DNA of 64,000 nt from Candidatus Hydrogenedentota bacterium (GTDB taxonomy: Bacteria > Hydrogenedentota > Hydrogenedentia > Hydrogenedentales > Hydrogenedentaceae), in contig JAOAHN010000084.1 in NCBI GenBank assembly GCA_026415215.1, forward strand, positions 50,270 through 114,269, written 5' to 3'. The position numbers and the translations under genes are program-made. The notes beneath the pieces were generated by a model. That model was given only the letters and a program-made list of their open reading frames with translations. It did not search any database and had not been told where the DNA came from. This document shows positions 9,872-19,469 of the stretch, in pieces; the stretch's first letter is position 1; the number at the start of each line of letters is the position of its first letter.

Positions 9872-10024
9872 TTAATATTTATTCCTTGTCATTATGAAAG
9901 CAAACTCGATAATTTGGTCAGTAAGTTTTACGAGAAAGTTTTTCCATGCTTCAAAGTTACTGCCTGCACCTATAATATCCTGCATCTTTGTAGGTTTTAG
10001 AGTTATTCTTTTAGTATGTTTCAT
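9872..10024 (-). CDS. Small hypothetical protein (50 aa), below the ORF-track length cut-off
   Basis: Manual translation MKHTKRITLKPTKMQDIIGAGSNFEAWKNFLVKLTDQIIEFAFIMTRNKY; GAGGAG Shine-Dalgarno upstream of ATG. Confidence 0.5.
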   Translation of the reverse strand: MKHTKRITLKPTKMQDIIGAGSNFEAWKNFLVKLTDQIIEFAFIMTRNKY

Positions 10025-10202
10025 GAGAAACTCCTCATTGTGATAATTCTTTACACACTATTATTTTTAGCAAAAAACTATAAAATTGTCAAGTTTTTTA
10101 TTATTCTATCAGAGTGAAGCTCATTTTTAAAGTAAATCTTGCGATATGTTTGGATTAAAAAATAAAATTTTGATAGGGTAAGGTATGGAGATTTTTAAAT
10201 TT

Positions 10203-10985
10203 TCAATCAGTTTTTCTCTGGAGGTCCCAAAGTTTTGCGTACTTAAGGAAAACGGAAAAAGCTGAAAGTCCGCATAATACAATACCGTGATAACCATCGA
10301 GGAAACCATGCTTAATAAAATACATCTTTATGAACCTTAAAAATGGGCGAAGTGTGAGGTCATACCAGTGGGCTTTTTTTCCTCTTTCTAAAGCATCTTC
10401 CGCACCCCATGTAGTGAAACGGTGTGCAGTTTTTATAAATTCATCAAAATTGCGGTATGTATCGTGGTACATTATCTCATGGATATATCCTACCTCACCA
10501 TCTACTATTATATGACTGTGAACTCTTTGTTTTTTATACCTCCCTTTTTTAGTTCTAAATAATCTCAAGTTATAGTCTTTATGCCAACCACAGTGTTTTA
10601 TAAGTTTTCCGAAAAAGTATGACATTCTTTTAATGTAATATCCATCAAGACTATTGGGACTTTTTATAATAGATTTTATTCTCTCGGCGAGTTCAGGTGA
10701 CACCCACTCATCTGCGTCAAGTACAAGAGTCCATTCTGTTTCTATTTGAGGTATAGCCCAGTTTCTTTGTTCCGCTGCATTTATATATTCGTGCACTACT
10801 ACATGTGAGGTGTATTTTTTAGCTACTTCGGTGGAACCGTCATTGGTGTTGGGGTCCACGACACAGAATATATCATCCGCCCAGAGGACACTTTCGAGAC
10901 AACGGGGAAGTCTGTCTCCCGCGTTAGGGACAAGGGTAAGTACAGTAATTCCAGGCTTCAATATTTTTTCCTCGACATTGCTCAT
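10203..10985 (-). CDS. Glycosyltransferase family 2 (WaaE/KdtX-like)
   Basis: ITVLTLVPNAGDRLPRCLESVLWADDIFCVVDPNTNDGSTEVAKKY ... VLDADEWVSPELAERI. Confidence 0.88.
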   Translation of the reverse strand: MSNVEEKILKPGITVLTLVPNAGDRLPRCLESVLWADDIFCVVDPNTNDGSTEVAKKYTSHVVVHEYINAAEQRNWAIPQIETEWTLVLDADEWVSPELAERIKSIIKSPNSLDGYYIKRMSYFFGKLIKHCGWHKDYNLRLFRTKKGRYKKQRVHSHIIVDGEVGYIHEIMYHDTYRNFDEFIKTAHRFTTWGAEDALERGKKAHWYDLTLRPFLRFIKMYFIKHGFLDGYHGIVLCGLSAFSVFLKYAKLWDLQRKTD

Positions 10986-10988
10986 ATT

Positions 10989-12077
10989 TTAATTTTGCCC
11001 TATAACTTCTTCATACACCTCAATGGTTTCCTTTATCATTCGTTCAACAGAAAAATTTTCTTCCACATGTTTTCTTCCTTCATTAGCAAATCGGAGTGCT
11101 TCTTCGGGATGTTGAAGGATATATAGAATGCTCGCAGCAAGCATTTCGGGGTTACGAGGTGGAAGCAATAATCCGGTCGTTTCATTAATTACCATTTCAG
11201 ATATTCCTCCAGCATCTGTCGCTATTACCGGTTTCTTAGAGGCGAGTGCTTCAAGGACAGATGTGCCTAATCCCTCAGACCAACTTGAGGATACATATAT
11301 GTCTATAGATTTCATTATTTTGGGCACATCCTTTCTATGCCCAAGCAGTCTTACTTTATTTTCTACTCCTAAGATTTTAATTTCTTTTTCTATATTTTTT
11401 CGAAGGGGTCCATCTCCTGCTATTAAAAGAAATAGATTGTTTTGATTTTTATTTGCTAAATAGAAAGCTTTAATAAGTGTTAAGTGGTCTTTATGGTCCA
11501 CAAGTGCACCAGCATTGAATAAAATAACTTTATCAGGAGGTATTCCTAATTCCTCTCTTGAATAGGGCTGTACATTTAATTCATCAAGGTTGATGGAACT
11601 CCTGACTACCTTTATTTTTTCTTTTGGTATGTTGTGTTCTAAAAGCGTCTTAGCAACATAAAATGAAACAGGTAAGATAGCATCAGCGTTAAGATATTTC
11701 CAACGGGAAAATATATTTTTACTCGGGGGAAAACTGACTCTTCGTGAAACAATTATCTTGACAGGAGCTTTGAAAAATCTCTTTGCAATAACTGCTATTG
11801 AGTGAGCATGGCTTGTATGTGCATGTATAATATCCACGCTATGGGCTTTACACGCTTTGGCTACTTCTCGTGCTGAAATAAAATCGAGTTCTGATGATAG
11901 AGGAAGGGTAAAAACATTCACATTTTGCAGTTTTTGTAATTTTTCTATAAATGGAGTGTTTTTCTTGCCCGCGACAGATACCCTAATTTTTTTAGAGAGT
12001 AGCCCTTCTATTAGCCATAGGGCTTGTTGTTCTCCACCTCTCCAGGTTATTTGTTCGTCAATGTGTAGAATGTGCAT
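10989..12077 (-). CDS. Glycosyltransferase family 4
   Basis: GT-B fold; HIDEQITWRGGEQQALWLIEGL ... SSSWSEGLGTSVLEALASKKPVIATDAGGISE. Confidence 0.92.
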   Translation of the reverse strand: MHILHIDEQITWRGGEQQALWLIEGLLSKKIRVSVAGKKNTPFIEKLQKLQNVNVFTLPLSSELDFISAREVAKACKAHSVDIIHAHTSHAHSIAVIAKRFFKAPVKIIVSRRVSFPPSKNIFSRWKYLNADAILPVSFYVAKTLLEHNIPKEKIKVVRSSINLDELNVQPYSREELGIPPDKVILFNAGALVDHKDHLTLIKAFYLANKNQNNLFLLIAGDGPLRKNIEKEIKILGVENKVRLLGHRKDVPKIMKSIDIYVSSSWSEGLGTSVLEALASKKPVIATDAGGISEMVINETTGLLLPPRNPEMLAASILYILQHPEEALRFANEGRKHVEENFSVERMIKETIEVYEEVIGQN

Positions 12078-13218
12078 AGTGAATTTTTAGCGCATGTAGA
12101 TAGGTTTTAATGGTTTTATCCACAAATTGTTCTGAACTGAAGTTTGAAGTAGCCCTTTGGAAGGCACGCTCACCCATTTTTTTTCTAAGTTCGGGATTAG
12201 TTGCGAGAGTTTTTATTGCTTCTGCAAGAGGTTCCACTGTTCCCGCAGGAACAATGATTCCTTCTACTCCATCTGTAATAATTTCTGGGAGACCACCATA
12301 ATCGGATGCAATAACAGGCTTTCCTTCTGCCATAGCTTCTTTTAGACTAAAAGATGAAGTGTCGCAATCTATCGACGGCATAACTGCTACATCAAAAGCT
12401 TGGGTACAATATGCCATATCCTTTCGGTATCCTCCGAACTTTATTACATCTTCTAATTTAAGGTCTTTTGTTAGTTGTTTTAGTTCTTCTTCGAGAATGC
12501 CCTGACCAAGGATTAAAACCTTTATATTTGGGACAAAACTTGATATTTTCTTCACAGCTTGTATAAGAAACTTATGTCCTTTGGCAGGGTTAAGTCGGGC
12601 AGAAATTCCGAAGACTATATCATCTGGTGTGAAACCAAATTCTTCCCTTGCTTTTTTTCTTAACTCCTCATTTGCTCGGAATTCTTCCACATCAACACCA
12701 TTGTGTATAGCTGTTATTATCTCTCTTGGGAATCCGTTATTTTCTATTAAGTTGACCATTACAAACTCACACACTGCAATGTGGTAGTCGGTAGCATTTA
12801 TATTGAGCCATTTATTTAAGAAATGATTTGATACTTTATATGTGTTATGTCGAGTTCGGACAATACAGTATTTGTGGTTGAGTAAAGAATTGACGATCGC
12901 TGCTGTCCAGTGGTCTTGGGAGCCGTTAACATGGATAATATCGGGATTTAGATCTTTTAGTATCTCCTTAAATTTGCTTATGTCCCTTAACCACGAGATT
13001 ATTCTTAAGCCACCTTTGAAAAAAAACTCATCAATTACTTTGTATCCGTATGTTTTTGAAAGTTCGACAAAAACACTACCCTTTTTACACCCCACGACAA
13101 CTTCATGCCCTCTTTTAATAAGCCCCTGAGATAGTTTACATACATAGGTAATTTGTCCTCCACCGAAGAGGTGCGGGTCAGTGATTAATATTCTGAGTCT
13201 CTCTTTTTCACGGCTCAT
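12058..13218 (-). CDS. Glycosyltransferase family 4
   Basis: FGGGQITYVCKLSQGLIKRGHEVVVGC ... SFSLKEAMAEGKPVIASDYGGLPEIITDGVEG. Confidence 0.92.
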   Translation of the reverse strand: MSREKERLRILITDPHLFGGGQITYVCKLSQGLIKRGHEVVVGCKKGSVFVELSKTYGYKVIDEFFFKGGLRIISWLRDISKFKEILKDLNPDIIHVNGSQDHWTAAIVNSLLNHKYCIVRTRHNTYKVSNHFLNKWLNINATDYHIAVCEFVMVNLIENNGFPREIITAIHNGVDVEEFRANEELRKKAREEFGFTPDDIVFGISARLNPAKGHKFLIQAVKKISSFVPNIKVLILGQGILEEELKQLTKDLKLEDVIKFGGYRKDMAYCTQAFDVAVMPSIDCDTSSFSLKEAMAEGKPVIASDYGGLPEIITDGVEGIIVPAGTVEPLAEAIKTLATNPELRKKMGERAFQRATSNFSSEQFVDKTIKTYLHALKIHYAHSTH

Positions 13219-13255
13219 ATTATATTAAATCTCGTAGGATTAAGGAGAAAAATGA

Positions 13256-13471
13256 TTATTTTTCTTGAAAAGGAGGTTGAGATTGATTATCAGTGTGTTT
13301 TAAGAAGTTTGATTGGTCTGTCAAGTCATTTTGTGTTTGGGGTTCTGTTTTTAATGCTTCGCTGATTTTTTTATTAATATCGTCGAGAATATTCATAGCC
13401 TCATAGAGTTCTTTCTCTATATTTTCTAATCTTTTCTCTTGATTGATCTTTATTTGATTACTTTTACCCAT
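13256..13471 (-). CDS. Small coiled-coil hypothetical protein
   Basis: 71 aa ORF in the minus-strand run; KRLENIEKELYEAMNILDDINKKISEAL. Confidence 0.5.
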   Translation of the reverse strand: MGKSNQIKINQEKRLENIEKELYEAMNILDDINKKISEALKTEPQTQNDLTDQSNFLKHTDNQSQPPFQEK

Positions 13472-13488
13472 AGCAATACTCTTACTTT

Positions 13489-14352
13489 TCAGATATTTGA
13501 AAAATTCAGAGGGGCTATTTTCTCACTTATAAGATTATCTAAATCTGCTATGAATTTTTCAAGTTGCAAATTAAAGGTGGTTAACGGTGCTTGGATAAAT
13601 TCCGTCTCTGAAAATTTATTATTGACATATTCCGTAGCGAATCTTGCGAGTTTTGCAATGGCACTAAGTTTTGGTTCTATTGGTGGTGATAACGAAGTGT
13701 GTAACAAGGGATATTGTCTCCATATAGAGTCTGCGAGAATAGGAGGTAATTCCCACTCCGAAAGTAAAATATAGACAATATCTGAGTTGTAGCATTTAAA
13801 CATGTTAAACTCTTTTTTTAACAATTCTTTTATATTAGCAGATGTTTTTAATATTTCAGAGTACTCGTTTGGAAATTCGCTGAGTAGAATTAAGATGCCA
13901 AGATTCCCGAGTAAGCCTGTAACGAACTCTTCTCCTTCATATTCCAATTTGAGGTAAGTGTTTAGATGTTTGGCAATGGACGCCATTAAAAAAGATTTTT
14001 TCCAAAGATTGTTAAAGAGTTCGGAATTTTTTAGTTCTTTAAATCTCATCATTTCTATCATAGCAGAGCTGATGAGGATTGAGCGGAACTCTCTTATCCC
14101 AAGAATTACAAGAGCAAGTTGTAGGTTAGTAACTCTCTGAGGTAGTCCGTAGTAAGGAGAGTTCGCGATTCTCAAGATACGAGAACTTATATTGGGGTCT
14201 TTAGAGACAACTTTTACTACTTTTTCATAACTCACAGAGAGGTCGGCAGTAATACTTAGTGCTTCCGCAAGAACAGCAGAAGGGGTGGGTAGAGATTTGA
14301 AATTAGTTATTATTTTTTTAGCGTTTGACAGTATCTCGTTTTCAGGAGGCAT
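13489..14352 (-). CDS. HDOD domain protein
   Basis: LPTPSAVLAEALSITADLSVSYEKVVKVVSKDPNISSRILRIANSPYYGLPQRVTNLQLALVILG. Confidence 0.9.
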   Translation of the reverse strand: MPPENEILSNAKKIITNFKSLPTPSAVLAEALSITADLSVSYEKVVKVVSKDPNISSRILRIANSPYYGLPQRVTNLQLALVILGIREFRSILISSAMIEMMRFKELKNSELFNNLWKKSFLMASIAKHLNTYLKLEYEGEEFVTGLLGNLGILILLSEFPNEYSEILKTSANIKELLKKEFNMFKCYNSDIVYILLSEWELPPILADSIWRQYPLLHTSLSPPIEPKLSAIAKLARFATEYVNNKFSETEFIQAPLTTFNLQLEKFIADLDNLISEKIAPLNFSNI

Positions 14353-14358
14353 ATTTTC

Positions 14359-15198
14359 TCAGTTCAACCTTGTTAGTAAAATCGGCGAGTTTATAGAATG
14401 TATAATTGAGACTGTAGTGCTTCCAACAATCCATTCTTGAACTCTTTTTTTCCCAAACGCTCCTATAGCTACGATAGCGGGTTTCGTTTCCTCGTATATT
14501 TCGAGGATACCTCTTAATGGGGAAGAATTTTTTACTAAGTGGGCATTGAAGCTTACTCCTTTAGATTTAAGATAATTGGAAGCTTCCTCCAGAGCTTCAG
14601 ACTCTCCCTTTGAAGATACATGAACTATGTGACAATTAGTATTCCATTGTTTTGCTAATTCGGAGGATACTCGTAATGACTCTCTTGCTGAAGGTGACAT
14701 GTCATATGCAATGAGTATGTCTCCTATTGTGAAGCTCGAGCAGGTAGTTAAAACTACAGGCCTACGAGTTTTTCTTATAATCGCATATGTTGTTCCACCT
14801 ATAAAATCTTCTAACCATTTACTATGTTCCCCTGATTTTCCGATGATAACTAAGTCGCAAAGTTCACTGTGCTCTACTATTGTTTTAGGAACAAGTCCTA
14901 TTTGAATTATTTTTTCGCATTGGATGTTATTTTCTGAGCATTCTTTCTCGGAAATATCAAGAACCTGGCGCCCTTTTTCCTCAAGGAATTGGCGAATTTG
15001 GTTTTGATAATTAGTCCATGGAGTTGTGCCTAAGTAAGTTGCGATGTCTCTGATAATAGGGCTTTCGAGAAGTTTTATATCGATAACATACAGACAAATT
15101 ATAGTCCCATCGAAATATTTTGCCCATCCAATTCCGTAGCGTAGTGATTTTGTAGCTGGTTCACTCCCATCGGTTGGAATTAGTATTCTCTTAAACAT
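14359..15198 (-). CDS. Universal stress protein, two tandem UspA domains
   Basis: MFKRILIPTDGSEPATKSLRYGIGWA ... VIIGKSGEHSKWLEDFIGGTTYAIIRKTRRPVVL; second domain GDILIAYDMSPSARESL ... VQEWIVGSTTVSIIHSINSPILL. Confidence 0.93.
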   Translation of the reverse strand: MFKRILIPTDGSEPATKSLRYGIGWAKYFDGTIICLYVIDIKLLESPIIRDIATYLGTTPWTNYQNQIRQFLEEKGRQVLDISEKECSENNIQCEKIIQIGLVPKTIVEHSELCDLVIIGKSGEHSKWLEDFIGGTTYAIIRKTRRPVVLTTCSSFTIGDILIAYDMSPSARESLRVSSELAKQWNTNCHIVHVSSKGESEALEEASNYLKSKGVSFNAHLVKNSSPLRGILEIYEETKPAIVAIGAFGKKRVQEWIVGSTTVSIIHSINSPILLTRLN

Positions 15199-15824
15199 TA
15201 TTCCTGTTCTTCTATTAGCTTACAAAAATTTCTCAAAATTTCGAGTCCAAAGTGTTGACTTTTTTCAGGGTGGAATTGAACCCCAAACACATTTTTTCTT
15301 CCTACGATACAAGGGAATTTAATTCCATATTCAGATGTAGCAAGAATAATTTCCTCATCAAAAGTTTGAGGGTAGTAGCTATGGACAAAGTAGGCATAAC
15401 CGCCTTCATTATTTGGAATTAATGGGTTATTTTTGCTATCCACAGGTAGCACATAATTCCAACCCATGTGAGGTACTTTCAGTCCAGTGGCTTCATAAGG
15501 GGGAAACCTTACAACTTTTCCTTTGAATATCCCGAGCCCTTCTGAAGAGCCCTCTTCGCCATACTCAAAAAGCAATTGTAGCCCTACACAGATACCTAAT
15601 AAAGGTTTTCCACTTGATACAAAATCTCTTATAGGTTTGATAAATCCTTTATGTTTTAATCCTTCATAACAGTCTTTAAATGCTCCTACTCCTGGAAGTA
15701 TCGCTCCCTTCGCTGTTGATAAATCAAGAGGATTTTCAATAATTATAGCCTTGTAGCCGATTTTCTCTATTGCCTTCTGGACACTTTTTAGGTTGCCCAT
15801 TCCATAATCTATAATTACAATCAT
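15198..15824 (-). CDS. hisH: Imidazole glycerol phosphate synthase subunit HisH
   Basis: IVIIDYGMGNLKSVQKAIEKIG ... GKPLLGICVGLQLLFEYGEEG ... FGVQFHPEKS. Confidence 0.97.
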   Translation of the reverse strand: MIVIIDYGMGNLKSVQKAIEKIGYKAIIIENPLDLSTAKGAILPGVGAFKDCYEGLKHKGFIKPIRDFVSSGKPLLGICVGLQLLFEYGEEGSSEGLGIFKGKVVRFPPYEATGLKVPHMGWNYVLPVDSKNNPLIPNNEGGYAYFVHSYYPQTFDEEIILATSEYGIKFPCIVGRKNVFGVQFHPEKSQHFGLEILRNFCKLIEEQE

Positions 15825-16414
15825 TTGTCTATAGTTCCTTTAGTAGAAGAACCAAATTGTGAGTATAGTTTATTTTCCATAAGTGCCTCGGCGAGAGCCT
15901 TAGCAAAACTTTTGAACACCGCTTCTAAACAATGGTGCATGTTCCTTCCACTTCTAAGAATTATATGTAAGGTGATTTTAAAATGGTTGACGAATGCCTT
16001 GAAAAACTCCTCCGTTAATTCTATATCAAAATCCCCGAGTTTAATTTTAGGTAGTTCTGCAGTAAATTCTAAATGAGACCGCCCACTGAGGTCTATAGCA
16101 GTCTCAGCAAGAGCCTCGTCCATAGGAACTACACTGTGCCCAAATCTATTGCGGGTTTCAAAATCCGGGAAAAGTTTAGAGAAGGTTTTTCCGAGGCATA
16201 TTCCAACATCTTCTACTGTATGGTGGGCGTCTACATTTAGATCTCCTTTCGCTGTTACTTCCATGTCAAAGCCCCCGTGTTTGGCAAATAGTGTTAGCAT
16301 GTGGTCAAAAAAGCCGATACCAGTGCTGATATTTATTTTCCCAGTAGTGGGATAAGCTATTTTGACCTCTATTTCTGTCTCTTTTGTTTTTCTTGAGTAT
16401 TCCGCTTTACTCAT
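15821..16414 (-). CDS. hisB: Imidazoleglycerol-phosphate dehydratase
   Basis: STGIGFFDHMLTLFAKHGGFDM ... DAHHTVEDVGICLG; 4-bp overlap with hisH. Confidence 0.97.
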   Translation of the reverse strand: MSKAEYSRKTKETEIEVKIAYPTTGKINISTGIGFFDHMLTLFAKHGGFDMEVTAKGDLNVDAHHTVEDVGICLGKTFSKLFPDFETRNRFGHSVVPMDEALAETAIDLSGRSHLEFTAELPKIKLGDFDIELTEEFFKAFVNHFKITLHIILRSGRNMHHCLEAVFKSFAKALAEALMENKLYSQFGSSTKGTIDK

Positions 16415-16466
16415 AATTGTTTCCTATGCTTATAGAAGGATGTAATTGTTAATTTAGGCTCTCTTT

Positions 16467-17192
16467 TTATCTTCCAAGATACAATCTTTCAGCTAAGAAG
16501 GGATGCAATTTTGCTTCGAGAACTCGCTTAGCGGTATTGTCTATATCATAAGGGACCCTAATAAGCTGGAAGATACTCTTTTCCGGGTCGTATATTCCAA
16601 AGGATGCTTTGGAGTCACCATCTCTCGGTTGGCCAACAGAGCCGGGGTTAATAAAGTAAGTTTTTCCCTCTTCTATTTTTAGTTCATAGTTTCCTTCGGG
16701 GAGAATGTCGGTCTCTTCTGTAAGTATGGTGGGGACATGAGTATGTCCAAAGAAGCATAAGTTTACATTTTGCTCTTCGGTAAAATATAAATGAGGAACG
16801 ACATCTTCCCATGTGAAGATATAAGCATTATGGTTTTTAGGTGCTCCATGGACACAAGCAAAATAACTAAAGTTTAGTGTATCTGGAAGTCTCTGTAACC
16901 ATTCTCTGTTGTTCTCCGAGAGTTGTTCTCTGGTCCATAGGATAGCAGGTAGTGCTACTGCGTTGAATCCCCATGGTTCTTCAAGTTCACAGGCGACAGC
17001 GTCATGATTACCTAATATGGTTGGGATTTCCCTTTCTCTTAAAATATCTATACATTCATTGGGATTTGCATTGTAGCCGACCACATCGCCTAAACAAATT
17101 ATGCATTCTATGTTTTCTTTATCAATATAGCTCAAAACCGTTTTCAATGCTTCTACATTAGCGTGGATGTCTGAGATCAAAGCATACTTCAA
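16467..17192 (-). CDS. Metallophosphoesterase (YfcE-like)
   Basis: ALISDIHANVEALKTVL ... CLGDVVGYNANPNECI ... LGNHDAV ... FFGHTHVP ... INPGSVGQPRDGD. Confidence 0.92.
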   Translation of the reverse strand: MKYALISDIHANVEALKTVLSYIDKENIECIICLGDVVGYNANPNECIDILREREIPTILGNHDAVACELEEPWGFNAVALPAILWTREQLSENNREWLQRLPDTLNFSYFACVHGAPKNHNAYIFTWEDVVPHLYFTEEQNVNLCFFGHTHVPTILTEETDILPEGNYELKIEEGKTYFINPGSVGQPRDGDSKASFGIYDPEKSIFQLIRVPYDIDNTAKRVLEAKLHPFLAERLYLGR

Positions 17193-17364
17193 TTTTAGCT
17201 CTCCACCCAGATAAATATAAGTGTTTAGGTTTTATTTGAATATTTTCTAAAAAAACAGAAGAATAATTCAAATGTTTGATTAATGGAACTTTGAGATATT
17301 TGCGGTGTTTATAACTTTAGAATGGATAGGGTAAAATCCTAAGCATCAAGATAGGAGATTGAGT

Positions 17365-18318
17365 ATGAATGGGAAATTGAGTATTATGATGATGAGTATG
17401 GTAGTACTATTTGGATGTGCGATTGTTGTAGCACAGCCACAGGGTCCAAGTATGGGACCGAATGGAAAAGGGCAAGCTGGATGCCCTTATGCTGGTAACC
17501 CAGGATATTTTACACCAGGACCTCCTCCGCCTCCAATGAAGATAGAGGAGATATTTAAGAGTGCTGATAAGAACGCGGATGGGTGTCTTGATTTAGAAGA
17601 GTTCAAATCTGTAAAGAGAAAAGTTCATACTCCGGGTAGAGGCACAAAATCAAGATTTGAATTGGAAAGAAGAGGACAGGGTATAGGTAAGGTGGGAAAG
17701 CCTGATGCGGATATACCTGAAAGAGATGTTCAGGCAAGAAGACAGCAGAAGTTGGAAGAAATGTTCAAGAGAATTGATAAAGATGGTGATGGAAAAATAA
17801 GTTTAGATGAATTTAAGGCTTTTCCTCCGCCGGTGCCTCCAAGAAGACCAGTCCCCCCTTTTGGTGGGCCTGGACCAGTACCTCCCATTCCACCGAGGGA
17901 ATTAGGACCACAAGGGCATACACCTGGAATGGCTCCTCAGGGTACTCCTCGTAGAATTCCGAGCCCAGGCGGAAAGTGGATTAGTGAGGCTTTGAGAGAG
18001 GCAGATAAAGATAATGATGGAGAAGTTACTTTTGATGAGTTGAGGACAGTAAGACCTAATATGACCGAAGAAAGGTTCAAGTTTATGGATGTAAACAATG
18101 ATGGGGTTATAACGAGGGAAGATTTGGAAAAGTGGCGGGAAAAAGCTAAGGAGAAATTTCAAGAAGCTGATGTAGATAAAGACGGTAAGGTAAGTCGGGA
18201 GGAAATAAGAAGAGTTTTCCCAAGAATGAGTGACGAAGCGTTTCAAAGGAAAGACCTAAATGGCGATGGTTTCCTTACGCCGGATGAGTTAAGGTCGGGT
18301 ATTGGTCCCAAAAGATAG
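17365..18318 (+). CDS. Exported EF-hand protein
   Basis: N-terminal signal peptide; six EF-hand loops DKNADGCLDLEE, DKDGDGKISLDE, DKDNDGEVTFDE, DVNNDGVITRED, DVDKDGKVSREE, DLNGDGFLTPDE; GGAG before ATG 17365. Confidence 0.9.
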   Translation: MNGKLSIMMMSMVVLFGCAIVVAQPQGPSMGPNGKGQAGCPYAGNPGYFTPGPPPPPMKIEEIFKSADKNADGCLDLEEFKSVKRKVHTPGRGTKSRFELERRGQGIGKVGKPDADIPERDVQARRQQKLEEMFKRIDKDGDGKISLDEFKAFPPPVPPRRPVPPFGGPGPVPPIPPRELGPQGHTPGMAPQGTPRRIPSPGGKWISEALREADKDNDGEVTFDELRTVRPNMTEERFKFMDVNNDGVITREDLEKWREKAKEKFQEADVDKDGKVSREEIRRVFPRMSDEAFQRKDLNGDGFLTPDELRSGIGPKR

Positions 18319-18342
18319 GATATTTTAATTGTTTATAATGGT

Positions 18343-18378
18343 AATGGGTAGGGAGTGTATCTACATTCCCTGCCCATT
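18343..18378. terminator. Hairpin between convergent genes, likely bidirectional terminator
   Basis: aatgggtagggagtgtat / ctacattccctgcccatt long stem with G-U wobbles. Confidence 0.7.
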
Positions 18379-19456
18379 ATTTATTTCTTCCTGACCTGTT
18401 CTCGATAAGTAGGCATATAATTCCCACAGCTACGACGGTAATAAAGTTTCCACCGTGCCCCAATATCGCAATAGCCCTTGCCACATTAATGTCGATGTTT
18501 GGTAAGCAGAGTATCAATCCTGCTAATATGCCGGCGTGAAATTGTCCTATGAACCCTGGAGCTCCGGGTATGCTGATTAATATTGATAACATAGTGATAC
18601 ATACAGGTGGTGTGTACCAGGGGAAAGAAAGGTTGTAACCTTTTAGAAGACATACATAAGATGCCCAAAACAACCCCCAGGTTAAACTTGAGAAAAGGGA
18701 AGCAAGGATAATCCCTCTTGCATTTTTTATTATGCTGGTAGCATCTCTTATGTTAGTTATTATCTTCTTAATGAATGAAGTTAATTTCTCTCCTAAAAAT
18801 CTCTCCATTAGCGATATTTTTTCTATAAATTTTGAATAGTATGTGTAAAAAACAATAGCTGAAAGAATAAATAGGAAGAAAATGAATAGTGTTAAAATAG
18901 TAGTTTTTCTGATTATATCTGCAGGGATGGTTATATTGAGAATTTCCGGTGGTAATGGAATATCTTCTTTTGGCTGAAATCCTATTAGAGCGAATACTAA
19001 TATTATTAATAGTCCCAATAAATCGAAAATTCTATCTATAACTACATAGGTAAGAGATTTTGAAAATGGGACTTTTGTTAACTTGGTAAGCATTCCCGCA
19101 CGCACAGCCTCTCCGAGTCGACCAGGAAGGATAAAGTTAGCAAGGAATCCGATTTGAGTGGAAGTGAATAAGTGCCTGAATGAAATTTTTTCTTCCGCAT
19201 TGACAATGTAATTCCATCTAAACACCCTCGTAAAAAAACTCATGATTATAGTTAATATGCATAATAGAAACCATATCGGATTGCATTTTTCGATTGCGTT
19301 CCACAGTTCTCTGGGATTTGTGTTTTTGAAGATCAACCAAAGAAGGAAAAGACCAAAAAAAGTTGCAAAGATATATCTCAAAAGTTTTCTCATTGTAAGA
19401 TACTTGTGTAGTTTTTCAGAGAAGGGATAGTATAATTTATTTATTGAACCGTGCAA
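18377..19456 (-). CDS. Lysylphosphatidylglycerol synthase TM region / AglD-YbhN (UPF0104) family
   Basis: Multi-pass; TSTQIGFLANFILPGRLGEAVRAGMLTKLTKVPFSKSLTYVVIDRIFDLLGLL ... SIPGAPGFIGQFHAGI; likely start at internal ATG 19393. Confidence 0.88.
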   Translation of the reverse strand: MHGSINKLYYPFSEKLHKYLTMRKLLRYIFATFFGLFLLWLIFKNTNPRELWNAIEKCNPIWFLLCILTIIMSFFTRVFRWNYIVNAEEKISFRHLFTSTQIGFLANFILPGRLGEAVRAGMLTKLTKVPFSKSLTYVVIDRIFDLLGLLIILVFALIGFQPKEDIPLPPEILNITIPADIIRKTTILTLFIFFLFILSAIVFYTYYSKFIEKISLMERFLGEKLTSFIKKIITNIRDATSIIKNARGIILASLFSSLTWGLFWASYVCLLKGYNLSFPWYTPPVCITMLSILISIPGAPGFIGQFHAGILAGLILCLPNIDINVARAIAILGHGGNFITVVAVGIICLLIENRSGRNK

Positions 19457-19469
19457 AAATCGGAATAGA

